From: Stemphylium vesicarium | Lineage: Eukaryota; Ascomycota; Dothideomycetes; Pleosporales; Pleosporaceae | Reading direction: 5' to 3' | DNA: 64,000 nucleotides | Assembly (NCBI GenBank): GCA_004380135.1 | Contig: QXCR01000008.1 | Location: forward strand, 186,001-250,000 | In this document: in pieces, positions 1 to 9,394 of the stretch | Numbering within the stretch: the stretch's first letter is position 1 | Layout of the letters: each line of letters opens with the position of its first letter | Translations under genes and position numbers: made by a program | Notes under the pieces: generated by a model | Databases searched by the model: none | What the model was told of the DNA's origin: nothing | What the model saw: only the letters and a program-made list of their open reading frames with translations

Positions 1-1166
1 CTCCGGAAAGCCCGAGATCTGCGCAGGTAGTTTTGGCAAACATCTCGGCGAACCCTGGTGGATGTAATAGTGACCACTCGAATTTGTCCGTGTACAGCCG
101 GTTCATGAGATTGATGTTCAAGGTAACGATACATCGGTACGTATCATCGGGGTTGTGGAGCTCCTCCGAAGGCAGCGCCGTGGCCTTTGCGCTGATGCCA
201 TTTGGTATGCCTGCGGGCGTCTGCGCCCCCTCTGCATGCGATGCGCCGTTTGTCATGGGAGTAGAGGCGCCATTCGTGGCTGGGACCATGGGAGTGGAAG
301 TGCCATCGCGAGAAGGCAGAATGAATTTGGCGTTCGTTCCTTGGACTGCCGGGGAATGTGTGGAATGGAAGAGTGGATGTAGGGCAACACCAGCATACTC
401 CTCCAATTGCTGCCGGATCTGGTTCGCGATTTGTGATATTATCAGCGGCTTCCGCTCGGTCGGAAGGTCCAGCTCGTCTACGAATTGCTTTGCGAATTGA
501 TCGGGCGTCGTCAGAGCCTCGTGGAGGTTCCACAGAAACGAGTCCTTGAGCCTATACGCAGGGGTGACGTCGGGCTGCTTGTAGGCGGGCAGGTTCTCGT
601 TGATGCCGAATTCGCGGGCGTTGGAGGGCGTCGGTAGTGGTGCTTCGGGGCGGAAAGCCTGGATGTCCATGTCTATCCGAATGGGGATCAATGTCACTGG
701 CAAGACGGACTGCGTCTGCACTTGCTTTTCCGTTCTACGACATGTCAGCCTTCCAACAGGTTCTGCAATCCATGGCCAAGCCCAGCCACGATGCCACTCA
801 CAGTGTGCGCTTCGGCCTGCCCATCCAGTCTCGCCATATTCCCTGCAGGTCGATGGGTGCCGTGAGCTCTTCGCCCAAAGCTGCGATTTGCGCAGAGTGG
901 TCGGCGTTTGACGGGTCAGCCTTTTGGACGCTGCGGAGGCCAGTCGCTCGGCGCGGGCGGTCACTATCTTCAAAATCGTCGTCATCGTAGGCATCTTCTG
1001 CGTAGCTGAGAACGGCAGTTCCGCGCTTCGTCACGCGCGGCGCAGGGAGCGTATTTGAGGGCGGCACAATGGGTGATATGAGCGAGTTTCCATGGCTGCG
1101 CAGTCGCGGCGCATAGCTGGACATGAAGGCCTGGGGCGGCGCTGTTTTTCTCGTACTCGTAAACAT
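1..1166 (-). CDS. sfh1: Sfh1/Snf5-family chromatin remodelling subunit, 5' part
   Basis: Core subunit of an RSC/SWI-SNF type ATP-dependent nucleosome remodelling complex, acting in the nucleus. The gene reads leftward and is cut by the window edge, so the C-terminal part is missing. Exon 1 is 1166-802, intron 801-735 (GTGAGT donor, TAG acceptor), exon 2 runs from 734 to the edge. The N-terminus (SSYAPRLRSHGNSL near residues 7-20, then an acidic stretch AYDDDDFEDSD) resembles fungal Sfh1 more than the much longer Snf5. After the intron come the SNF5-domain stretches LPVTLIPIRIDMDI, DSFLWNLHE and the start of the second repeat (EWSLLHPPGFAEMFAKTTCADLG). The ATG at 1166 is chosen; an upstream in-frame GTG at 1178 is not a plausible start in a fungus. 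Family assignment is firm; Sfh1 versus Snf5 is likely. Confidence 0.85.
735..801 (-). other. intron of sfh1
   Basis: GTGAGTGG donor, TAG acceptor, and a GCTGACA branch-like site close to the acceptor. Removing it joins ..RPKRTL to TEKQVQTQ.. and restores the SNF5 reading frame. Confidence 0.85.
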
Positions 1167-2806
1167 GGCCGTTGGCACGCACGATGCGTCGTGTAGGAAA
1201 TGTGAGGAAGCTCAGCAGAGCTCGCGAACACCGGACGCGTCGCAACTTTCGGGGGTTATAATCTGCCGAGTCAGGGGCGCAACGTCGCTCGGGCTTGTGT
1301 TGGTCTATCACGGCACTGCCTGGTTACGATCGACAATGAAATCCGTTTGAATTGCGAATACTCCTGCGCGTTCCTGGCTGGCGATGGCATGCTTTCGCGG
1401 TTGCGCTCCAGCTAGCTGCGCCAAGATCGGCTAGTCCATATTTACCCTAGCCTCTGCTCGCCTTCACTTCACCCCTTCAACGGTGTGCCTTACCTTCCTC
1501 TTCCACACCCAGGCCGAACATCAACAAGCTCATACTGCCGAAATAAAAGCCCTACATCGGAAGAGCATCACAGAAATATCTCGCAAAGTTCTAGGCCCAC
1601 TTTACGCCTTTGTGAGGCGCGCAAAGACATGAAAGCCCAGAACCCGCTGGCTGCCTCGAAGCTTTTCAGCTCCTGTCTCAGCTCGCTTACAACAACCTTA
1701 AGAGAAGGAATTTTCTGGTCTTTCTCTGTCTCAGTTTCGTCATTTCTCGCGTATTCGCTGTCTCATCCTCGATTATCGCTATCCTACCTCTGAGGTACTT
1801 TTTTTGTCGCTCGCAGCATGACCTCCAAATTGCTTTTTCTGATACTCTGGCACAACCAAAGTCCTCCGTTACATGATCATACGACCAATAACCACTGCAA
1901 TTCGTTTCCAAACCATCTGTTGTTCATACAATCGTTGTTCTATGACGCAACACGGACCCTCACTCAGTCAGTTGCTCGCTGCATGACCCCCCGGTGCTTC
2001 TTTTGTTGCTCGCGGCATGACTCCAGAGACCCTTCCTCCGTTGCTGGCGATAGGCTCCCCAGAGCCTTTGCTCTGTTATTCACAGGATCTGTGACATCAC
2101 AGTGGGGAGATCGTAGAAGACGAGTCAATCGCACGATCTCTACCTGTCGGTTGTGGCCGTTGGAGCCCACGCAAGCTGTTCAAAGTGGCAAAATTCATAC
2201 CCTGCCACTTCGCTACTCGCAATACCACCCTACAGGTGCTTTCTCGCTTGCTAGCAGCATAAGTGACATCATATTATGAACACAGCAGGAGATGAGTGGC
2301 TCGGAGTGGATTGCGACAGTTTTCACTTGTCAGTCGAGACCCTTGTATTCGACGCGAGGTTCCCAAGGCTTTCGTATTCACACACGTTGACTCTGTGATC
2401 GATCGCGGGAGACATCAATAGTGACATCACCGGCCGATTCACCTCGACCTCCTGATCCAGCTTCACCACCACAATCCACGTACACCACACCTCTAGCTTT
2501 GTCTCATTGTGAAGCTGTTGTAACATGGCATGACATGGCCACAAGGCTATTGTACTATGACTTCACAACGCTCCGCTCAGGCTGTAGCATCCGCAATACA
2601 TAAGAAGTGCTCATATTCTTCCTATTCAACTCATCAAACACAACCACTTCACACAACAATCGCTTCTCAGAACAATCGTTTTCTCAGAACAATCGCTACT
2701 TACAATCACTACTTACAATCACTTCCCACAGCAAGAACTCCACACAGTTCTTCGTTAAACATCTTCTCAAACACTCGCAACAAATCCTCCCCGCAAATTA
2801 ATCAGC
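1167..2806. other. intergenic region with short repeated motifs
   Basis: I see no gene in this 1.6 kb divergent region between sfh1 and the LPMO gene. It holds three near-identical 17-mers (GTYGCTCGCNGCATGAC) at 1806, 1971 and 2005, and three copies of GTGACATCA at 2091, 2263 and 2421, which lie upstream of the LPMO start. All ORFs here are short and overlap on both strands with no protein-like composition. Confidence 0.6.
2660..2740 (+). repeat. tandem short repeats in the LPMO leader
   Basis: The sequence just upstream of the LPMO start holds two adjacent copies of TTCTCAGAACAATCG and then two of CTACTTACAATCA. The tract is rich in C and A and poor in G, as many fungal 5' leaders are. It probably lies in the transcribed leader; whether it has any function is unknown. 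Confidence 0.6.
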
Positions 2807-3907
2807 ATGTTCACCATCTTCTTCACTCTCCTCGCTGCGGTCGCCATGCTGGTCATGGGCCCCATCTCCACAAACGCACACATGATCATGGCCAACCCAG
2901 TGCCTTTCAACAGCCCCAACAACTCGCCTCTGATGGCCGACGGATCTGACTTCCCCTGCAAAGGACCTGCCAGCGGTGACGCCAAAGTCAACGAGTGGAA
3001 GGCCGGATCTGAGCAGTCCCTCTCCTTCACCGGCACAGCCGTCCACGGCGGCGGAAGCTGCCAAATGAGCGTCACCACGGACAAGAACCCCACCGCGGAC
3101 TCCAAGTGGAAGGTCATCTACTCCATCGAAGGAGGATGTCCTGCTTCCGCCGAAGGCAACCTCGACGCCTCTGGCCCCAGCCTTGACGGCTCTTTCCCCT
3201 TTACCGTACCTGAGAGCCTTCCCAACGGCGAGTTGACTGTTGCCTGGACATGGTTCAACAAGATCGGCAACCGCGAGATGTACATGAACTGCGGCGCCGT
3301 CTCCATTTCCGGCGGTGCAGACGACGCATCCGGTCTTGATGACCTCCCCGACATGGCCGTTGCCAACGTCAACACGCCTTCTTCGTGTGGCACGACTAAG
3401 GAATCAAACGACTACACTTTCAAGAACCCCGGCAAGGCCATGACTTCGGTTGGTGAGGGTCCCTTTGTGGATCTCTGCTCTGGTGAAGGCTCTGAGCCCG
3501 CTCCTGGCGGTGGTAGTGGTGATGAGGGCGACAATGCTCCTGAGCCCACCACCTTGATGACCGTCACCGCGTCTATGCCACCTTTCCCTACCAACACGGG
3601 TGGTGTCTTTGCTTCCGGTGGTGCCGCGCCTACTGGTGGTGCTAAGCCGTCTGCTACTCCTGTTGCTCCTCAACCTTCTGCTCCTAAGCCAACCTCTTCG
3701 CCCGGTGGTTCTGATGGTACTTCGTGCTCCACAGATGGCGAGATTGTCTGTTCGGACGACGGCAACAAGTTTGGTCTTTGCAGCTTCGGCAAGGCGGTCA
3801 TGATGCCTGTTGCTGCTGGTACCAAGTGTTCCAATGGCGCTATTGCTAAGCGTGCGGTATACGCCCATCGCAACCAGCGTAATGCTATTGACACTTTTAT
3901 GTGGTAG
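2807..3907 (+). CDS. Secreted AA11 lytic polysaccharide monooxygenase
   Basis: Copper-dependent oxidative cleavage of chitin outside the cell is the known activity of family AA11. The intronless 366-residue protein starts with a hydrophobic signal peptide (residues 1-24, ending STNA) whose cleavage exposes His25, the N-terminal histidine of the copper brace. The second ligand is His80 in HGGGSCQ and the axial Tyr is Tyr159 in NREMYMNC, both typical of AA11. Catalytic domain is about residues 25-225. A Gly/Pro/Thr/Ser-rich linker follows, then a small Cys-containing C-terminal module (about 310-350, CSTDGEIVCSDDG and VAAGTKC) resembling the X278/carbohydrate-binding tails of some AA11 enzymes. 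A CA-rich leader precedes the ATG. The family call is strong; the role of the C-terminal module is inference. Confidence 0.9.
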   Translation: MFTIFFTLLAAVAMLVMGPISTNAHMIMANPVPFNSPNNSPLMADGSDFPCKGPASGDAKVNEWKAGSEQSLSFTGTAVHGGGSCQMSVTTDKNPTADSKWKVIYSIEGGCPASAEGNLDASGPSLDGSFPFTVPESLPNGELTVAWTWFNKIGNREMYMNCGAVSISGGADDASGLDDLPDMAVANVNTPSSCGTTKESNDYTFKNPGKAMTSVGEGPFVDLCSGEGSEPAPGGGSGDEGDNAPEPTTLMTVTASMPPFPTNTGGVFASGGAAPTGGAKPSATPVAPQPSAPKPTSSPGGSDGTSCSTDGEIVCSDDGNKFGLCSFGKAVMMPVAAGTKCSNGAIAKRAVYAHRNQRNAIDTFMW

Positions 3908-4696
3908 TCTGGCAGACAACACATCACGGAACATTCGGGCTTTGTATCTTGCTTACGCCTTTTTCTTTTCCTTTCATTCCCAGCATTTTTTATCGAGCAT
4001 AGCACGCGTTTGTTCTCTGTTCGTTGACACTTTGGTTCAAGCATAGCGGCATCTTCTTTCCACTCTTTCTGTCAAGCATAGCAACCCGGCGTTTTCTCCT
4101 GTTTGTATAACATCTTGTTAACGTAATGTTTTTTGTTGGACATGAGAGCGGTCTTACTATTATTATTACTGCTACCATATAGTGTTAAGCACAGCCTGCT
4201 GTGCTTGGATTCAGTTTAGCAATTTGTATGAAGATATTCCATCAAGCTCCACTGAATTTCTGTCTTTCCGATGAATCAAGGAATATGCCACAACTCAACT
4301 GTGAAGGATCTCACTCTGTCATAGTATTACGTTATTTCCGTCAGCTATAGACCAATGTCCAACAATCTCTTAGAAAATGTGCTGTTCTCTCAATCTGAAC
4401 TAAGAAAAGGGTCTGAACAAGTGATACTGAGTGGGACTAGACATTATTCGGTTAACTACGGCACTGGGATGACCCACCAACGAGCGTACTCGGCGTTGGC
4501 CTTGTCTTCCTCCTTTCGGAAAGATGACCTAGGCGCCGTCGGCGTAGACTTCTAGCGGCCGATGCGGATTTGGATGACTTGTGCCAGCCGATGGAGGCTT
4601 GAAAGAGCACGAACATTCCACGTTTAAAGCTGGCGCTTCCCCGGCCACTCTATATCACACGTACCATATATTTCTTTCCTCCAGTCCCAAGGCAAA
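3908..4696. other. intergenic region (LPMO 3' end, PLP enzyme promoter)
   Basis: No gene seen. The first 180 bases contain three copies of an AAGCATAGC-like word (3995, 4038, 4073) in the likely LPMO 3' UTR. A TATATCAC element at 4651 lies 46 bases upstream of the next start codon and is the probable TATA box of the PLP enzyme gene. Confidence 0.5.
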
Positions 4697-5968
4697 ATGT
4701 CTACGATCTACGAGCACTCCCATTACTATCACAAGGGCCTCCTGAATCAAGATAGCGAGATCGCCGCAGTCCCATGTGTTTGGAACTTCTCGAATTGGAG
4801 CGAGGCGATTCGAGAGATCAAAACATGGCCCGAGTACGAACCACAGCCTCTACACACCTTGCCCAACCGAGCGAAACAGCTATACATGGGCAGCCTCTTC
4901 GTAAAAGATGAGAGTAGGCGTTTCGGCACGTCACTTGGGTCTTTCAAGGCGCTGGGAGCACCCTACGCAGTCTACAAGATCTTGACCGACGCAGTCTACA
5001 GCCAAACCGGTATCTGTCCCACGTCAGCAGAACTGCGAACGGGAAAATACAGCAACATTACGCATACCATCACAGTCTGTGTTGCTACAGACGGAAACCA
5101 AGGCCGCGGCCTCGCCTACGAGGCCAAGATATTCGGATGCCGTTGTGTCGACTACATACACAACCACGTCAGCAAGGGGCGGGCGGACAGGATGAAAGAG
5201 TTGGGAGCGATTGTGATTCGCATCGATGGCGAGTACGAAGCCTCTGTTGAGAGGGCGAAAGAAGATGCGCGCATGAACGGTTGGCACTTTGTCAGTAGCA
5301 CCTCTTGGAGCGACTTCGACGAAAGCATTCCTCAGAACGTTATGAATGCATGCATGGTCGTTGTGGAGGAAGCGCTTGACATGATCCCGGCTGTGGAAGA
5401 CATCACGCACGTTTTCGTTTGCGGAGGCGTTGGAAGTATTGCTGCAGCTGTTTTCCTGGGCTTTTATGCGCATTCCACTGAGTTGGGGTTATTAACAGGG
5501 AATCGACAGCTTCCTCGATTCGTCGTCGTCGAATCTGCTGAGGCCGACTGCCTTTATCAAAGTGCCAAGAAGGGAGAGATGGTTCTGCCGCAGAAAAGTC
5601 TACATACGATTATGGCTGGTCTGGCGTGTCGTGGCCCTTCGCCAGCAGCTTGGAAGGGTTTGGATTGGCTTGCTAGCGACTTTATCGCCGTTCCGGATGA
5701 GCTAGCAGTCGCGGGAATGAAGACGCTGGCGTTGCCGGCGGAAGGTGACATTCCTTTTGTTTGTGGAGAGAGCTCTGCGGCTAGCATGGGTATCTTGCAA
5801 CAAACTACCGTTGGCGAAACTCTGCGGCAAAAGTTAGGATTGAGGGGTGGCAGTCAAGTTGTTGTCTTTGGATTGGAGAGCACGGCTGATCCTGCCATCT
5901 ACACGGAGCTTGTAGGGTTGACCTCCGAACAGGTTTTTGAGGCACAGAAATATTTCCAAAAGTGTTGA
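4697..5968 (+). CDS. Diaminopropionate ammonia-lyase-like PLP enzyme
   Basis: Fold-type II PLP enzyme of the diaminopropionate ammonia-lyase/threonine dehydratase group, expected to remove ammonia from 2,3-diaminopropionate or a related amino acid to give a 2-oxo acid. The intronless 423-residue protein contains the PLP lysine in GSFKALGA (Lys84) preceded by the family's DESRRFG, the substrate/PLP loop TDGNQGRGLA (131-140) and the phosphate-binding glycine loop CGGVGSIA (242-249). Length matches the family (about 400). It sits alone between the LPMO and the GIY-YIG gene, with nothing nearby to reveal its substrate. The ATG at 4697 is supported by a TATA-like element at 4651. Family assignment is confident; the exact substrate is not. 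Confidence 0.88.
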   Translation: MSTIYEHSHYYHKGLLNQDSEIAAVPCVWNFSNWSEAIREIKTWPEYEPQPLHTLPNRAKQLYMGSLFVKDESRRFGTSLGSFKALGAPYAVYKILTDAVYSQTGICPTSAELRTGKYSNITHTITVCVATDGNQGRGLAYEAKIFGCRCVDYIHNHVSKGRADRMKELGAIVIRIDGEYEASVERAKEDARMNGWHFVSSTSWSDFDESIPQNVMNACMVVVEEALDMIPAVEDITHVFVCGGVGSIAAAVFLGFYAHSTELGLLTGNRQLPRFVVVESAEADCLYQSAKKGEMVLPQKSLHTIMAGLACRGPSPAAWKGLDWLASDFIAVPDELAVAGMKTLALPAEGDIPFVCGESSAASMGILQQTTVGETLRQKLGLRGGSQVVVFGLESTADPAIYTELVGLTSEQVFEAQKYFQKC

Positions 5969-6421
5969 TTTACCTTCGACCCAGTGAAAGTGGATGCATG
6001 TTTTGATAGAGTACCGAAAGCGGCGGGATCTATGACAAGTAGCACAAATTCAACGAGCAATTTACATCGCCTCATTCAATTTGTCATGATGGTATTGATT
6101 TTTCGTGCCGAGGCCGATGCAGTAGAAACGCGAAGTGAGTTCGTCTTCTCGGCCTCGTGTGGAAACGTGCCGACTGCGCCCTATCGGCGTCTGCAATGTA
6201 GGGCGCGTTGCAGAGGCCCATCCCGGCCGGCGAGCCCGAGTATCAAATGATGGCATTTCTTCCCCTCAACTGCGAGATCGGAACCTCCATGCACCAGCAC
6301 GTACAGTCGCTGTTTGTCACTGCTTTGACTCGGCTGATGGTAGTTTGTACTGGCCGACGTTGAGCCGATTTAACAACATGGGAAATTGATATCGTTGAAA
6401 GAAGAGGCTGCGTTATTCCCT
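5969..6421. other. intergenic region between convergent genes
   Basis: About 450 bases between the stops of two convergent genes. I see only short ORFs on both strands and no recognisable element. Confidence 0.5.
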
Positions 6422-7450
6422 CTACCGAGATCTCAGCTGTGGCCCTCCTCTGGTATTGAGTAGTATATACCCCACAGCCGCTACCAGCGCGCCAACAACA
6501 ACCCACTGCGGAACATGAATATCTGTATCCTTTTTTGCATACCCCCTGGCCTTCTCAGCATACGCCCTCTTCCTCTGCAGCAACTCATCTTCCTCGTTTC
6601 CCTCCTCCTCTTCCCTCTTCCTCCGCCTCACCTCCTTCAAATATCTCTTCACAAGCGGATCCGCCTCGTTATCCAGATCCACAAACGCCCTTTCTGCCAT
6701 ATCCGTCCCCTGATCAAGCGGACAAGCAACATTCAAACCACCCACCCCACCCTCCTTCCCTATCCTCCTTTTCCGGCCAACCACGCTATCATCATCTGGC
6801 AGCCACTCCCCCAGCGATTCCTCAGGTAACGACCGAAAAACAAGACACATCCACATCTCTAGCACATTAAGCAACAAACTCACATCGTCCATCCCCGACA
6901 TCTCCCCATTCCCACTACTCGGAACCACGATCACAGCCCCAAGAACATTATACACGCTCTCCTGCAGCGCAAAATAATGCAAACACGGATGATCCCTCCG
7001 ATACCTAAAATTCAGATGCTGTGCTACCCGCTGCCGTAGATTCGTACTCTGACCTACGTAGATCCGCAGGCGCTTATCCAGACCCAGGATCCCGTTGACG
7101 TAGATGGCGCGGCCCTCGTAGCGCAGGTCGCTGGATAGCGGCTTCAAAGCGTCGAGGGACCAGCGGTGGGAGAGGAAGGTCCAGGTTTGCGGGCGCACGA
7201 GCGTGGTGCAGAAGTCCAGGAGTTGGGGTTGACCGTTTCGTTGGATCCAGGGGCTGTATTTGGAGGCGTGTTTTGTGGTTTGAAGGTGAGTGAGGAGGTT
7301 GTCGAGGATTGTTCTTGCTTCCGTTTGGGCTGGGGTGAATTTGGTGGTGGTGCTGGGATTGCTGGATGATGCTGGCGTTGTTGAAGATGAGGGTGATTGG
7401 GATGGTGCTGTGAATCTTGTGGATATTGATTGAGTCTGTGCTGTTGCCAT
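6422..7450 (-). CDS. GIY-YIG domain protein with C-terminal membrane anchor
   Basis: 342 residues, no intron. Residues 1-45 are Ser/Thr/Pro-rich and probably disordered. A GIY-YIG fold follows at about 110-165: AIYVNG gives the GIY part, RIYVGQS the YIG part, and LRQRVAQHL supplies the conserved arginine helix. GIY-YIG enzymes are nucleases that cut one DNA strand. Residues 255-300 form a highly charged helix (LKEVRRRKREEEEG), and a single hydrophobic segment near the end (VVVGALVAAVGYILL) followed by a short basic tail looks like a tail anchor. The combination suggests a membrane-bound protein; whether it keeps nuclease activity or a different role is unknown. Start ATG 7450. Confidence 0.75.
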   Translation of the reverse strand: MATAQTQSISTRFTAPSQSPSSSTTPASSSNPSTTTKFTPAQTEARTILDNLLTHLQTTKHASKYSPWIQRNGQPQLLDFCTTLVRPQTWTFLSHRWSLDALKPLSSDLRYEGRAIYVNGILGLDKRLRIYVGQSTNLRQRVAQHLNFRYRRDHPCLHYFALQESVYNVLGAVIVVPSSGNGEMSGMDDVSLLLNVLEMWMCLVFRSLPEESLGEWLPDDDSVVGRKRRIGKEGGVGGLNVACPLDQGTDMAERAFVDLDNEADPLVKRYLKEVRRRKREEEEGNEEDELLQRKRAYAEKARGYAKKDTDIHVPQWVVVGALVAAVGYILLNTRGGPQLRSR

Positions 7451-7987
7451 GTTTGCGGATAGAGTGGATGTTCAAGGATGTATCGCGGTTGAACCGCGAT
7501 GCGGGTTCCTAGGCAGCGAGCTGGTGGACTGACGATGCAAAAGTGTGATCAGGAAGACGTTTTATCAGTCTCGGCTGAGCATACACTGCAACAATGAAGC
7601 GCGATGCACTTTTAGGATTATTGACTGATGGCTTTTGGCAAGGTAGGGTTAATGATAGTTTTGGAGGTGCATGGTTGAGGCTGGAGAAGTTAGCGCATGT
7701 GTGGTGAGCCGCGTTGGGTAATTAACGGAGATCCGTCGATTGCGGCGCGTCTTGACCTTGCGCCATAAGGCACGCGACTTGGCGCATCTTCACGTCTTAC
7801 ATGCCTCGGCCGTAGTCTCGCGTAAACATTGTGTATAGGTCATTAGGACAACAAAGCCATTTTCCTGTTTATAAAAAGTCGATGTCGTTGCCTTGACTTG
7901 TCAATTGCCCTGGGCTACAAGTCATTCTAGATGTATTATGCTGCAAAGGTATCCATGGTGCTATCCAGCTCTCTCCAGTGCGCGAGT
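7451..7987. other. intergenic region
   Basis: Between the start of the GIY-YIG gene and the stop of sec13, both on the minus strand. It should hold the GIY-YIG promoter and the sec13 3' UTR. No gene or clear motif seen. Confidence 0.5.
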
Positions 7988-9124
7988 CTACTCTTCAATC
8001 GTCTTGACGCACTCCCATCCACCACTTAGCCTCTCCTTCCAAAGACTGACCCTGTTGTCTCCGGTGCTCACAGCCAAAGCGTTACCGCTCAAGCTCCAGC
8101 TCACGCGCCATGCGGCGGCGTCGACGTCAAGCTTGGTGCGCTTCCACTCGCCGTGCAAATCCGATGATGTCCAGATGATGACAGTCTTGTCCTGAGAAGC
8201 GGAGGCAATGTAAGACTTTGAGAGAACGGTAGGGGACCATGCGACATCGCGCACCCAGTCCAGGTGACCACCAGGAAGGATGTGCACGTTTTGCCAGCTA
8301 CCGCTCTCTGGGCTGAACTCCCAGATCTTGACCTGGCAGTCGCTTCCGCCAGTTACAAGCCGTCTCGCAGCGCCTGCCTGGTTTCCGCTTGCGCTGACGA
8401 CCTGTCCGGGTGCGACAGCGGGCGCCCAGGATACGCTGTTGACGCCACTTCCATGAGCCTGGAAGAGTTGATGTGTCCAGTTGTTGTCCTTGAATTCGAG
8501 TACAGAGACGTTGCCGTCGGTGGAAGCGCAAGCGAGAAGGCAGCCCGCTTCGTGGGGTGCCCAGGCGACGAGGTTGACCGAGGCGGTGTGAAGGGCGACC
8601 TCATATATCTTTTGCCAGCTGTTGGACTGCTCGCGCCAGATGAGGACCTTGCCGTCGTACGAGGAAGAGGCGAGGATGTTGCCGTACTTGGGATGCGCCC
8701 ATGCTACGCTCCAGACGGCGCCCTCGTGTCTGTCAAGCTGTTAGTAGGCCCTCGAGCTGCATGTTGGGCCATGACGTACCCCCTCAGTGTCTCGACCAGT
8801 GTATGCTTCTCGCCTTCCACCTCGAAGATTTTGATCGTCTTGTCCGAGGAGCAAGTCGCTAACCGGCGGCCGTAGTAGTCCAGAACAGCATCGTGCTGCA
8901 CTTCGTTAGCCTCCATCGAGAGCATGTCGACTTTTTCATTTGATTCTCCCATTGCGCCGGCGGGGTGTGGCCGGAAAAGCCAAGTGTGAAAGGGAAGATT
9001 AACGCGAACGTACTATCATGTCATCGTGGCCCGAATTCGCTATAACGTTCGCCTGGAATGCGGAGACCGCAAGTTAGCGGGATAAGTTCCGTTGGCCGCG
9101 TGGGCGGGGGGGTCTGCTTACCAT
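7988..9124 (-). CDS. sec13: SEC13, COPII coat and nuclear pore WD40 protein
   Basis: Seven-bladed (six plus one) WD40 subunit shared by the COPII outer coat, the nuclear pore Y-complex and SEA/GATOR. Rebuilt model, 299 residues: exon 1 is 9124-9122, only the ATG; intron 9121-9053; exon 2 9052-9014 (13 residues, ending HDDMI); intron 9013-8896; exon 3 8895-8780; intron 8779-8730; exon 4 8729-7988. The joined N-terminus M-ANVIANSGHDDMI-HDAVLDYYGRR fits the SEC13 family start exactly, followed by LATCSSDKTIKIFEVEGE, HEGAVWSVAWAHPKYGN and SASQDKTVIIW. The ATG at 8952 that looks like a start lies inside intron 2. Divergent from the VPS37-like gene with about 270 bases between starts. Confidence 0.93.
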
Positions 9125-9394
9125 TTTCGTTGCAGACCAGCTAGGAGAAGTGTGAATTGGCGCTGGAGGGTTGAAGCGGGAATTTATGTAAAAGAGTATG
9201 CGTGTGTAGGCAGAAGTATGCGAAGGCGCGTCCAGACGTGTCCACAGCTTGCAAGTGTAGATGCTGCTGTGGCCTCAATGCAGGGGTCTAGCGATGAGAT
9301 TAGATTAGATCGACCCGCCGCGCTAGTACCATGGACCGCATCACATGTAACCACTACCTGCGAGCATCCAAGTCATCACTATTTGATACGAACC

